A stretch of DNA of 45,065 nt, taken from NCBI GenBank assembly GCA_024636785.1, contig JAGXGK010000043.1, positions 1 through 45,065 on the forward strand, in the 5' to 3' direction. Made by a program: the position numbers and the translations under genes. The notes below the pieces were generated by a model. It saw nothing but the letters and a program-made list of their open reading frames with translations. It made no database searches and had not been told where the DNA came from. The stretch comes from Gammaproteobacteria bacterium. GTDB taxonomy: Bacteria; Pseudomonadota; Gammaproteobacteria; SZUA-229. Of the stretch, positions 16,351-24,229 are shown in pieces (positions within the stretch are counted from its first letter, which is position 1; the number at the start of each line of letters is the position of its first letter).

Positions 16351-17835
16351 GTGAAAATTGAAGAGGACAACTGGACTATTTGTCCGGCATGTCAGGGACG
16401 CGGCAAAAAAAGTATGAGGCTCCGCAAGAAAGTGAAGCTCCGCTACCAGAAGGAGCTGGATCAATTCGTAAAAACGAAGAGCGAAGGTGTGTCTCCAGTT
16501 CGACCCCCAATTCGACCTAAGGCTCACCTCGATACATGCTCAAGCTGTAAAGGCTCCGGCCTGGTTCATTCTGCAACCCAACCTTTAGCCGATAAAGAAA
16601 ACTACCCACACCTTGCCATCATTGGCGGTGGCATAGGTGGCGTGGCTCTCGCCGTAGCCTGTTTGTACCGCTCTATTCCCTTTACGCTTTATGAACGCGA
16701 TAGCGGCTTCGATGCACGATCTCAGGGCTATGGTCTCACTCTGCAACAGGCGAGTAGTGCGATGAAGGGGTTGGGCATTTTCTCGTTAGAAGAAGGTCTG
16801 GTTTCAACCAGACACGTGGTTCACACCACCGAAGGAAAAGTGATCGGTGAATGGGGAATCAGAAAATGGCGGCCATCAGAGTCGAAAACGTCACCCAGGC
16901 GCACCAATGTGCATATCGCCAGACAGTCGTTGCGCCTGGCTCTGCTTGAGCAACTAGGTGGACATGATGCGGTGCAGTGGGGGCACCAGTTGCTGGATTT
17001 TAAAGAACATAAGGGTGAAGGCGTGGATTTGAGCTTTCAGGTCGAGGGTAAGATCAAACACGCCAAAGCCGACCTTGTCGTCGGCGCGGATGGCATTCGT
17101 AGTACCGTGCGCAACCTGTTGATTGGCGAAGACGTCTCCCCATTAAGTTACCTGGGTTGTATTGTGATTTTGGGGATTTGTCCTCTGGCAGATATTGAAG
17201 GTTCTGATCGTTCCCTGCTGGACTCGGCCACGGTATTCCAGACCGCCAATGGCAATGAGCGAATCTACATCATGCCTTATGCGTCAGACTCGGTGATGTG
17301 GCAGCTTAGCTTCCCCATGCCAGAACAAGAGGCCAGGGTCTTGAGTGCCCAGGGCGCTAAAGCTCTCAAGCAAGAAGCGCGTCGACGATGTCAGTGGCAC
17401 GATCCAATTCCCCAGATTTTAGCCGCGACGCAGGAAGCTCTGGTTTCTGGTTATCCCGCGTATGACCGGGCACCACTCGAGCCAGAATTGCTGGAGCAAG
17501 GCGATCAAGTGACCCTGATCGGAGATGCGGCTCACCCCATGAGCCCATTCAAAGGACAGGGCGCGAACCAGGCACTGCTGGATGCGCTGGCGCTGGCTCG
17601 GGGCATCACAAACGGATGTAGACCCTTATCGGGGTGGCGGGAAAAAGGCATAAGACAGAGCGTGTTGACTGAATTTGAAGCGGAAATGTTGCAGCGCAGT
17701 GCGACCAAAGTGAAGGAATCGGCAGAGGCTGCAGAGTTTTTGCATACGGATGTTGTGTTGTTTGAGGGGGACGAGCCCAGAGGACGGTGTTTGAAGAGGG
17801 AAGGGGTAATTAAAAAAATAAATCCGACTCTTTAA
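16351..17835 (+). CDS. FAD-dependent monooxygenase with N-terminal DnaJ-like CxxCxGxG zinc-binding extension
   Basis: The 494-residue protein starts at a GTG (16351) with only a weak AGG upstream. Residues 1-75 hold two DnaJ-type half sites, CPACQGRG (Cys11, Cys14) and CSSCKGSG (Cys63, Cys66), separated by a very basic stretch, so they could bind one zinc ion. From residue 87 follows a PF01494-type flavin monooxygenase: GGGIGG (92-97), LYERDSGF, a VGADGIRSTVRN motif and LIGDAAHPMSPFKGQGANQALLD. The fold would hydroxylate a small aromatic or polyketide-like substrate using NAD(P)H and O2. Substrate unknown. It borders the AT-rich cassette region, and it is unclear whether it belongs to that region. 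Confidence 0.87.
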   Translation: MKIEEDNWTICPACQGRGKKSMRLRKKVKLRYQKELDQFVKTKSEGVSPVRPPIRPKAHLDTCSSCKGSGLVHSATQPLADKENYPHLAIIGGGIGGVALAVACLYRSIPFTLYERDSGFDARSQGYGLTLQQASSAMKGLGIFSLEEGLVSTRHVVHTTEGKVIGEWGIRKWRPSESKTSPRRTNVHIARQSLRLALLEQLGGHDAVQWGHQLLDFKEHKGEGVDLSFQVEGKIKHAKADLVVGADGIRSTVRNLLIGEDVSPLSYLGCIVILGICPLADIEGSDRSLLDSATVFQTANGNERIYIMPYASDSVMWQLSFPMPEQEARVLSAQGAKALKQEARRRCQWHDPIPQILAATQEALVSGYPAYDRAPLEPELLEQGDQVTLIGDAAHPMSPFKGQGANQALLDALALARGITNGCRPLSGWREKGIRQSVLTEFEAEMLQRSATKVKESAEAAEFLHTDVVLFEGDEPRGRCLKREGVIKKINPTL

Positions 17836-18013
17836 CTAAATACTTTTTGTGGTATTCTCGTGGGAAATAAATTTACGTTTATAAGAGCACAAGGTTATTG
17901 GGGAGGGTGCGGAGTTGGCTTTATCTATAATTATTCTAATCGATAAATCAATCGATTCTGACACCATTGATCCTATCTAATACACTGTTAGGGTTCGTCA
18001 AATGGATATACGC
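17836..18013. other. AT-rich 178-bp gap, no gene seen
   Basis: No gene is visible. CTTTAAC near the monooxygenase stop and GTTAGGG at 17987-17993 faintly recall attC ends, but the space between them does not fold convincingly. Confidence 0.3.
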
Positions 18014-18281
18014 ATGAAAAAATAATCTCAATTCTTGTTTTTTTTCGGTTTGTTCGTCACAAGTAGTAGCTGAAAGCGCTGATTACAATCAATGCATATT
18101 GAGTGATCTTGGGAAAGCCAATTCTAAGGAAGCAGTTGAACTACTGAAAGAAACATGCAGTAATATTTCAAACCAGAATAAGTGTGAAAACATAAATCTA
18201 GAAAATATGAAAAACGAAGAACTTTGCGCTTGTTTAGGAATGAGATTTGATAAAGGCGAAAAGAAATACAAACAAGACTAA
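18014..18281 (+). pseudogene. Small exported Cys-containing protein gene with two apparent frameshifts in the signal peptide
   Basis: From the ATG at 18014 the frame breaks after three codons, but adding one base to the A6 run (18017-18022) and one to the T8 run (18038-18045) restores a textbook signal peptide, MKKIISILVFFSVCSS, joined to a mature part that stays open to 18281. The mature segment (NQCILSDLGKANSKEAVELL ... EELCACLGMRF) has spaced cysteines typical of small periplasmic proteins, about 70 residues. The two shifts are either real inactivation or homopolymer sequencing errors. The gene ends inside an attC-like site, so it looks like an integron cassette. If unbroken, a TTG start at 18099 would yield a leaderless fragment. 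Confidence 0.6.
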
Positions 18282-18348
18282 CTTTAACAAGCGGGTCAAC
18301 AAGGAGTGTCGAAAAAAACGTGCAGCCCTGTTATCCTAGTTGTTATAT
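18282..18348 (+). other. attC-like site ending cassette 1
   Basis: The site runs from CTTTAAC (18282-18288) just after the stop codon to GTTATAT (18342-18348). Inner arms GTCAACAAGG and CCTGTTATCC are partly complementary, as in attC sites with two simple-site halves. The outer boxes deviate from RYYYAAC and GTTRRRY by one base each. Confidence 0.5.
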
Positions 18349-18351
18349 GTC

Positions 18352-18858
18352 ATGATGCTAAACCATTATTTCATAGTAATACCTGTATATCGATTAGAAA
18401 ATGAGAAATACTATGATCAAATGAAGAAGAGCATTGATAAAAAGTTTGAAAGTGACAGTGATTTATTTAAAAAAGCATATAAAAATGATCCGAATTTAAA
18501 AACACAACGGGTTTCTCATTTTAAAAAAAGTTATGGCGGCTCATGGGAATTCAATGAAACTATTGGTTATATACAACTTTATTTTTTTGGTACACAAATT
18601 AGAGGCGAGTATTACGCAGTCAATGCAAAAAATATTGTAAAAACAAGGAAAAAACAATTTGAGTTTATAACTTATAAACTAGCGCCTGAGCTCACAATAA
18701 GAGACAAAACAAATGGCGGCATACTAAAAACAGTGAGGGCGTATATTGAAAACTGTAATAAAGAACTTAAAAATCGACACCTTGATACTCGAGAGTTTGA
18801 AATGCTGGCTCCATATATTAACTGGGAGTCTTTATATAAAGATAAAAACCACCTATAA
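18352..18858 (+). CDS. Hypothetical cassette-borne protein
   Basis: This 168-residue protein starts at one of two adjacent ATGs right after the first attC-like site and its stop lies inside the second, the layout of an integron gene cassette. The gene is clearly more AT-rich than the flanking chromosome. The product is basic (many Lys), begins MMLNHYFIVIPVYRLENEKYYDQMKK and includes GYIQLYFFGTQIRGEYY and YINWESLYKDK. I recognise no domain. Cassette genes in chromosomal integrons are often of unknown function. Confidence 0.65.
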   Translation: MMLNHYFIVIPVYRLENEKYYDQMKKSIDKKFESDSDLFKKAYKNDPNLKTQRVSHFKKSYGGSWEFNETIGYIQLYFFGTQIRGEYYAVNAKNIVKTRKKQFEFITYKLAPELTIRDKTNGGILKTVRAYIENCNKELKNRHLDTREFEMLAPYINWESLYKDKNHL

Positions 18859-18914
18859 CAAATTGTTCAAAAATGACCGCCAAACAGCGGCGACCTTTTA
18901 ACTCAGCGTTATGT
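18853..18914 (+). other. attC site ending cassette 2
   Basis: Sixty-two bases from CTATAAC (18853-18859) to GTTATGT (18908-18914). The outer ends ATAAC / GTTAT pair, inner AAATTGTTCAA / TTAACTCAG segments match the usual Vibrio/Shewanella-type attC pattern, and the centre is CCGC CAAACA GCGG. This strongly resembles a cassette recombination site. Confidence 0.7.
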
Positions 18915-18953
18915 TCAATACAATGGAATTTGACATGTTTTCATTCATATTAC

Positions 18954-19039
18954 GATCAAGGGGTCAGACTCCTTGATGAAGAGCTGCTGAGTAAGTTGTC
19001 TGACGTGTTTCTTCAGGCCATCGACCCTGAATGGCTTAA
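18954..19039 (+). repeat. 86-bp direct repeat, copy A
   Basis: From GATCAAGG to GCTTAAA. It is nearly identical to 19732-19817 and includes the shared core GACTCCTTGATGAAGAGC. Both copies read LLDEELLSKLSD plus FLQAID in one frame, so they may be fragments of a lost gene. GGGTCGGACTCGACTTAAAT follows at 19050-19069, a motif of the kind often scattered around REP-associated transposases. Confidence 0.75.
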
Positions 19040-19295
19040 ATCAAGTAATAGGGTCGGACTCGACTTAAATAAGTTCAGAAGTAATTATGTCGAGGCTGAC
19101 CCTATTTTCCCTACTATTTTCCCTATTTTCCTCAGAGTGAAATTGTTTATAATATACGCTATTGCTAATATTCATCCAGGTATCTTGGCAAGTTTTTTTG
19201 TCCATGCGTATGCCGACAAATTAATAATCCACATGCGCTACACTCATTGTTTTAGATAGCCGTAATTTTTACTTTTTATGGATAAGGTTTTCCCT

Positions 19296-19715
19296 ATGCT
19301 TGAATACATTTTGTTTCATATCAAACCCTTTCAGTTATTCGTCGATTGGTTGAAGTCAAAAGAAATTTCATTTGAAACTAAAATCGATGAAGATAATTAT
19401 CTGATAAAAATTCCTGAAGACATTGATGATGATTTACTTGATGAAGTTGATGAAAAATATGATGCTATGATGGATATGAATCAAAAAATTGTTGAGGAGC
19501 AGGAAAGTGAAGATCAGCAGGGTTATCATATGGCAAGCATTGTTGTGACTTTGAAGGATGGCACTGTTTCTTATGCAGATGTTGACCCCGGATTGTTAGG
19601 GCGAGTCATGAGCGCGATTTCACCTGAAGAATTTGGTCAGATTGTTGCCACTATTGCTGATGCCGTTGAAACGCCACAACCTAAATCGTATTGCCAGAGA
19701 CAGAGAGAGCAGTAG
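19296..19715 (+). CDS. Conserved hypothetical protein, acidic
   Basis: I choose the ATG at 19296, which has AAGG eight bases upstream; an ATG six codons earlier is possible. The 139-residue protein begins MLEYILFHIKPFQLFVDWL, has an acidic middle (IPEDIDDDLLDEVDEKYDAMMDMN) and ends with a compact domain, VVTLKDGTVSYADVDPGLLGRVMSAISPEEF, and SYCQRQREQ. I recall proteins of this shape as conserved hypotheticals in gammaproteobacteria, function unknown. It sits between two 86-bp direct repeats (18954-19039 and 19732-19817). Confidence 0.75.
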   Translation: MLEYILFHIKPFQLFVDWLKSKEISFETKIDEDNYLIKIPEDIDDDLLDEVDEKYDAMMDMNQKIVEEQESEDQQGYHMASIVVTLKDGTVSYADVDPGLLGRVMSAISPEEFGQIVATIADAVETPQPKSYCQRQREQ

Positions 19716-19731
19716 TGCTTCATTCTTTAGA

Positions 19732-19817
19732 GATCAAGGGGGCAGACTCCTTGATGAAGAGCTGCTGAGTAAGTTGTCTGACGAGTTTCTTCAGGCCATC
19801 GACCTGAATCGCTTAAA
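19732..19817 (+). repeat. 86-bp direct repeat, copy B
   Basis: A near-identical copy of 18954-19039 in the same orientation, beginning 17 bp after the stop of the conserved hypothetical gene. Confidence 0.75.
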
Positions 19818-19949
19818 TGGTGCTTTTCTTAAAGCACGTTTATGCAATAAAGACAGCGCGTTGCACCATTTCCCCTGAAATTTTCTATGCGTCCAGCGTC
19901 GTTTTAGGTTATAAATGCCTCTTTCCACATACCGCCCGAGGCTATCTGA

Positions 19950-20609
19950 TTGTCCACGACCTATTTAACGCAGGCTCCAATTGATGGCGATGTCTTTGAT
20001 CGCATCTGCGAGGCACTGAAGAATCAGGGTTATATTGTGCTCGACGAAGTGTTTACGATCGAGCAGTTGCAGTCGCTGTTTATCGATATTAAAGGCACTG
20101 ATAGTGAGTATTTTCATCAGGCCGGGATTGGTCGGGAACAGGTACATCAGCTGAATCAGTTTGTACGCCGTGACCGCATCTGCTGGCTGGATATGTCGCA
20201 CCCGCCCACCCGGTTTTATCTGCAATGGGCGGAGCAGCTGCGCAGGCATCTGAATCGGGTACTGTTTCTCGGGCTGTTCGATTATGAAAGCCATTATGCG
20301 CATTATCCCGTGGGGGCGTTTTATAAAAAACATCTGGATGTCTTCTAGGGTAATTCCAGCCGCCGCCTGTCGAGTATTTTATATCTGAATCCCGCCTGGC
20401 AGCCCGGCGATGGCGGCGAACTGGTTCTGTATGCACCGGATGATGGCCGGATTCTGGAGACGGTGTCGCCCGCGTTTGGCACTATGGTTATTTTCCTGAG
20501 TGAAGAGTTCCCGCATGAGGTACTGCCAACCCGATGTTCACGTTACAGTCTGACTGGCTGGTACAGGGTTAATGCCACGACGGCGGTTAATCTGGACCCG
20601 CCTGCCTAG
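19950..20609 (+). pseudogene. 2OG-Fe(II) oxygenase gene with one in-frame TAG
   Basis: Reading from the TTG at 19950 (the only start after an in-frame TGA), the frame runs 132 codons, hits TAG at 20346-20348, and continues in the same frame for 86 codons to TAG at 20607-20609. The parts before and after the stop together make one complete 2OG-Fe(II) dioxygenase domain. The iron ligands HLD (just before the stop) and FPHEV, and the 2-oxoglutarate Arg region CSRYSLTGWYR, are all present, as are SSRRLSSILYLNPAWQPGDGG and AFGTMVIF. A single base change of a Lys, Gln or similar codon would explain it. The product would be about 218 residues with read-through. No frameshift is involved. Confidence 0.85.
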
Positions 20610-20658
20610 CAGCAAGTATTGCAGTTTTTCAACATATTTTATTACGTGTAACCCGGTT

Positions 20659-20955
20659 ATGAAAAAGACATTCAAGTTAAGCCATGAAAAGATCAAGACA
20701 CCGAGGCTGGTGGAAGCCATTAAGCATGAGGTGAGTAAATATATAAAACGGGAACGTAGAAGGGCCTTGCCGGAAGGCGAGGACTACTGGGATTTTGACT
20801 GCCGCTATGGCGTCGATGATGCCAGCAGTAAGGCTATTCATCTCAGCGAGATTAACAAGTGTATAAGCCAGGCTGAATCGCAGCAGCTGGAATCCTTTTA
20901 TCTAGAAGTGATGGTGAAGCCCTGCCGCCGTAAAAATCCGGCTCAGGAAGAATAA
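20659..20955 (+). CDS. DUF6172 family protein
   Basis: Ninety-eight residues from the ATG at 20659 (MKKTFKLSHEKIKTPRLVEAIKHEV). The basic KYIKRERRRALPEGEDYWDFDCRYG segment and the following AIHLSEINKCI match DUF6172, a small cytoplasmic family of unknown function. The gene follows the broken oxygenase by 49 bp. No nearby partner suggests a role. Confidence 0.82.
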   Translation: MKKTFKLSHEKIKTPRLVEAIKHEVSKYIKRERRRALPEGEDYWDFDCRYGVDDASSKAIHLSEINKCISQAESQQLESFYLEVMVKPCRRKNPAQEE

Positions 20956-21061
20956 GGTTTTGGAGGCAAAGAGTAATGATGTTTGATTTTCGTAAGGCGC
21001 TTAAAAAATAAATCCGTCATCAGGGTACAATGTTATAAATTGAGAACCTGATGAAATTGTC

Positions 21062-21868
21062 ATGCGAAAAACATTACTCAAGACGCTATTTTTGCTCATC
21101 ACTTTATACTCCTCACAGTCAGCCGCAGAGGATATTATTTGGGATCTCGGTGCGGGTGCGGGTGTATTCAATCTTAGTTTGTATCCGGGCTCTGCGGACA
21201 AGATTAATTATACGGTGCCGATGCCTTATTTTACGCTGGTGGCAGAAAAGCTGGAGATTGATCGGGGCATTCGGACTTTTCTTTTCAAAAGTAAACGCAT
21301 AGTGCTGGATCTGAGTCTGGGGTTTGGTATTCCAGTGGACAGTGAAGATAGCGGCGCTCGGGAGGGCATGCCTGATCTTGATGCGATCGTGCAACTGGGG
21401 CCCTCGCTGGAGTTTGTCCTGGTCAAGCCGACGAAAGATCGAATGAGTCTGAGTTTCGAGCTGCCGTTAAGAGCGGCCGTGGCCACGGATCTCACAAGTA
21501 GCAGTCATGAAGGCTGGTTGCTGGAGCCGCAGTTCAATCTTGAAAAGCGCAGGCTGTACAAGTCAGGACTGGCGATGAAGTTCACTCTGGGGCTTAATTA
21601 TGCAACGCGCGATTTCCATTCTTATTATTATGATGTGTCGTCGAGTTTTTCCACGCCATCAAGGCCCGCTTATGTTTCGGAAAAGGGCTATGGCGGTACG
21701 TTTGCCAACCTGAGTGCCAGCTGGCGTGAAGGCAACTTGATCTGGTGGACCTTGTTGCAGTATCGCAATCTAAATGGTGTGGTGTTTGAAAATAGCCCAC
21801 TGGTTGAGCAGAAGCATTCCTATTTAATCGGTGTCGGCTTTGCCTGGGTGTTTGCGCAGAATCCGTGA
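21062..21868 (+). CDS. MipA/OmpV family outer membrane protein
   Basis: The 268-residue protein has a signal peptide (MRKTLLKTLFLLITLYSSQSAAE, cleavage near residue 22) and beta-barrel character throughout. The first strand pair WDLGAGAGVFNLSLYPGS, the repeated IDRGIRTFLF, and YYYDVSSSFSTPSRPAYVSEKGYGG are typical of MipA/OmpV. Members scaffold murein-synthesising enzymes in E. coli or act as small-molecule porins. The specific role here cannot be told from context. Confidence 0.85.
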   Translation: MRKTLLKTLFLLITLYSSQSAAEDIIWDLGAGAGVFNLSLYPGSADKINYTVPMPYFTLVAEKLEIDRGIRTFLFKSKRIVLDLSLGFGIPVDSEDSGAREGMPDLDAIVQLGPSLEFVLVKPTKDRMSLSFELPLRAAVATDLTSSSHEGWLLEPQFNLEKRRLYKSGLAMKFTLGLNYATRDFHSYYYDVSSSFSTPSRPAYVSEKGYGGTFANLSASWREGNLIWWTLLQYRNLNGVVFENSPLVEQKHSYLIGVGFAWVFAQNP

Positions 21869-21890
21869 ATGCTTTAATGGAACAAATAGC

Positions 21891-22012
21891 ACGCAGATGA
21901 ATGCAGATAAAAACGAAGGCTGTCTGCGAAAAATGCGAAAAAGGGAAAATGTTAATACAAAAAATTTAGTCCACAGATGCACACAGATGAACGCAGATAA
22001 ATTCAAATGCTT
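21891..22012. repeat. ACAGATGAAYGCAGATAAA dispersed repeats
   Basis: Two related units (GCAGATGAATGCAGATAAAA near 21893 and CACAGATGAACGCAGATAAA near 21982) of a repeat family common in bacterial genomes. Short TTTATCTGTG units recur at 29711-29740. Confidence 0.6.
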
Positions 22013-22080
22013 TAATTGCTAAATTACGCTATATGGTTAATATAGTTTTATATTTTCAATAACGTAAAGATAAAAAGTAA

Positions 22081-22148
22081 GTCCGCGAAGAACGCGAAAA
22101 AGGCAAAAAAAATAATTATTTAAATGATTTTTTGCGTTCTTCGCGGAC
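22081..22148. repeat. Palindromic repeat GTCCGCGAAGAACGCGAA
   Basis: Left arm GTCCGCGAAGAACGC is complementary to right arm GCGTTCTTCGCGGAC. Same family at 24023-24068 (half only) and 29604-29701. Confidence 0.75.
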
Positions 22149-22466
22149 GGTTAAGGGATTGTGTTGCTCATAAATATACCGCCGGGACGAAAAAAGTCGC
22201 CGCAGTAAAATAGCTGGATTTGACCTTTAGCGGCGTCGCGATGATGGCGTGAATACGGGATTGCATTGAATGATGCGGCCGCCTCATGCAAACTGGGTTC
22301 TCGCCATATCAAAAAAAAGCGTGAAGAAACGCTGAAAGATAAGGGCATTTACCTGTATACGTCGGCAGTGAAGTCGATGCCGCCGGTGTCAGTACAGGCA
22401 TCAATCAGGCAGACTGACGGCTCCGCTATCATCACCATAACTATTATAAGCAAGGGACAATAATTC

Positions 22467-23864
22467 ATGATCACCACCAGTTTCCTGATTTTTATGTTGG
22501 CTTTTCTGGCTATCGGCCTGTTATCCATGTTCAAGAGCAGAAATACCCAGGAGGACTATCTGGTGGCTGACAAGTCTGTCCCCGCCTGGCTAACCGGGCT
22601 GTCTGCGGTGGCCACTAATAACAGCGGTTTTATGTTTATCGGCATGATCGGTCTGACCTACAGCACCGGGCTGTCATCGATATGGGTGATGCTGGGCTGG
22701 ATTGCCGGTGATCTGATGGCGTCGCTGCTCGCGGTGGGGAAAATTCACGCCGCATCGCGTTCGGAAAAGGTGCATTCTTTCGGCGGTCTGTTGGGACACT
22801 GGCACGGAAATAATCACCATCACCTGCGCCGCCTGATCGGCATTATGACGGTATTTTTTCTCACCCTTTACGCTGCTGCGCAATTGAAAGCCGGCAGCAA
22901 GGCGACGCAGGTGATGCTGGACTGGGAGCCTTCCACCGGCATTATTATTGGTGCCATCATTGTGCTTATCTACAGTACCGCCGGTGGGCTGCGTGCCTCA
23001 ATATGGACTGATGCGGCACAGTCAATAGTGATGATTTGCGGCATGGCGGTGCTCATAGTCGGCGGCATTCAGATCGCCGGCGGCTGGGATAGCGCGATAC
23101 ACAAGCTGACCCAAATCGAACCGAATTATCTTGACTGGTTCCCCGATAGCTCAGTGCCGGAAATATTGCTGTTTATTACCGGCTGGGTGTTTGGGGGCAT
23201 AGCCGTAATAGGACAGCCGCACATCATCATCCGCTTTATCAGTCTGGATGACCCGCGCCACATCAATCGCATGCGCGTCTACTATTACAGCTGGTTCACC
23301 CTGTTTTACAGTGCGACTATCGCAGTCGGGCTGTTGAGCCGCATTGCTTTTCCGGAGACGGCCAACTTCGATGCCGAACTGGCGCTACCGACCATGGCGC
23401 AAACCGTCATGCCGGATGTTTTCGTTGGACTGGTGCTGGCGGCGCTATTTGCAGCCACCCTGTCGACGGCCGATTCGCTTATCCTCTCCTGCTCCGCCGC
23501 GCTCACCCGCGACTTCATTCAGCATCCCGGCAAAGTGCATTCGCTGATTGTTGCCAAAGTGGCAACTCTGGTTATTCTCACCACCGCCGCGGTTATCGCC
23601 CTGACCGGCACACAGACGGTGTTTGCCCTGGTGCTGGACGCCTGGGGCCTGCTCGGCTCAGCCTTCGCACCGCTGATTATCGTCTACTCGCTGGGCTATC
23701 GCGCCTCGCAGAGGTTGGCCATCAGCATGGTCATCATCGGCATCGCCTGCTTCCTGGCGTGGCAACAACTCGCACCGGGCGGGCTGATATATAGCGTCGC
23801 GCCGGGTATTTTCTCCGGCCTGCTGTGGTTTGTGGTGGGCAGGAAGGTGCTTGATAGAGCGTAG
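22467..23864 (+). CDS. Sodium:solute symporter (SSS/PutP family)
   Basis: The 465-residue integral membrane protein shows about twelve to thirteen hydrophobic segments. Family marks are RNTQEDYLVADKSVPAWLTGLSAVATNNSGFMFIGMIG at the start, STAGGLRASIWTDAAQ in the middle, and ALFAATLSTADSLILSCSAALTRDF, the sodium-site helix, toward the end. It resembles the PutP sodium/proline branch, so Na+-coupled uptake of proline or another small solute is likely; I cannot fix the substrate. AAGGG precedes the ATG. It may work with NhaA, encoded just downstream on the opposite strand, which maintains a sodium gradient. Confidence 0.88.
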   Translation: MITTSFLIFMLAFLAIGLLSMFKSRNTQEDYLVADKSVPAWLTGLSAVATNNSGFMFIGMIGLTYSTGLSSIWVMLGWIAGDLMASLLAVGKIHAASRSEKVHSFGGLLGHWHGNNHHHLRRLIGIMTVFFLTLYAAAQLKAGSKATQVMLDWEPSTGIIIGAIIVLIYSTAGGLRASIWTDAAQSIVMICGMAVLIVGGIQIAGGWDSAIHKLTQIEPNYLDWFPDSSVPEILLFITGWVFGGIAVIGQPHIIIRFISLDDPRHINRMRVYYYSWFTLFYSATIAVGLLSRIAFPETANFDAELALPTMAQTVMPDVFVGLVLAALFAATLSTADSLILSCSAALTRDFIQHPGKVHSLIVAKVATLVILTTAAVIALTGTQTVFALVLDAWGLLGSAFAPLIIVYSLGYRASQRLAISMVIIGIACFLAWQQLAPGGLIYSVAPGIFSGLLWFVVGRKVLDRA

Positions 23865-23973
23865 AGAGTCAGCGCGACGGAGTCGAAAGCTAGCTTGAAA
23901 GTGAGAGGGCGGAAAGCCCAAAGCAGGCATAGAGCCGCTGAGGAAATATAGGTTTTTTCATAGGATGTAAAAT

Positions 23974-24004
23974 GGTTTTCTCTGCGTCTCCGTGCCTCTG
24001 CGGT
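23974..24004. repeat. Fragment of the CACCGCAGAGG repeat family
   Basis: GGTTTTCTCTGCG followed by CCTCTGCGGT matches the right arm of the repeat at 5578-5682. Confidence 0.6.
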
Positions 24005-24022
24005 AAATAGTTAATAGCCTTT

Positions 24023-24068
24023 AGTCCGCGAAGGACGCAAAGAACGCGAAAAAGGCAAAAAAACAATA
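24023..24068. repeat. Half copy of the TCCGCGAAGAACGCGAA repeat
   Basis: AGTCCGCGAAGGACGC plus GAACGCGAAAAAGGC, with no complementary right arm. Confidence 0.6.
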
Positions 24069-24081
24069 ATTACTAAAATGT

Positions 24082-24203
24082 ATCGTTCCCGTGCTCCAGC
24101 GTGGAATGCAGCCCGGACGCTCCGGCGTCCCGATCAATTTCTTTTAATAACGTGGCGCTGGAGCGCCTGGGGCTGCGTTACCACGCTGGAGCGTGGGAAC
24201 GAT
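24082..24203. repeat. Long inverted repeat ATCGTTCCCGTGCTCCAGCG
   Basis: A 122-bp unit whose ends (ATCGTTCCCGTGCTCCAGCG ... CGCTGGAGCGTGGGAACGAT) are complementary, with inner GGACGCTCCGGCGTCC. A degraded left half recurs at 42738-42756. Confidence 0.75.
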
Positions 24204-24229
24204 AGTAACTGCCAACTAACCACTGCCAA

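Larger units (their letters stand above)
21869..22466. other. 598-bp intergenic region with dispersed repeats
   Basis: It contains two stretches of the ACAGATGAACGCAGATAAA type (21891-22012) and a hairpin repeat (22081-22148). The rest, 22150-22466, holds only short unrecognised ORFs, possibly decayed. No convincing gene seen. Confidence 0.6.
23865..24229. other. Repeat-rich intergenic region
   Basis: The gap between the convergent symporter and nhaA genes consists of three repeat units: a CTCTGCG-type fragment (23974-24004), a GTCCGCGAAGGACGC fragment (24023-24068) and a long inverted repeat (24082-24203). No gene seen. Confidence 0.7.

Noticed and set aside
18873-19259. 128-residue ORF as a real gene
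   Set aside because: It reads through the 86-bp repeat and low-complexity sequence and has no recognisable domain.
22151-22348. Minus-strand 65-residue ORF before the symporter
   Set aside because: No ribosome-binding site or recognised family; perhaps a remnant, but not supportable.
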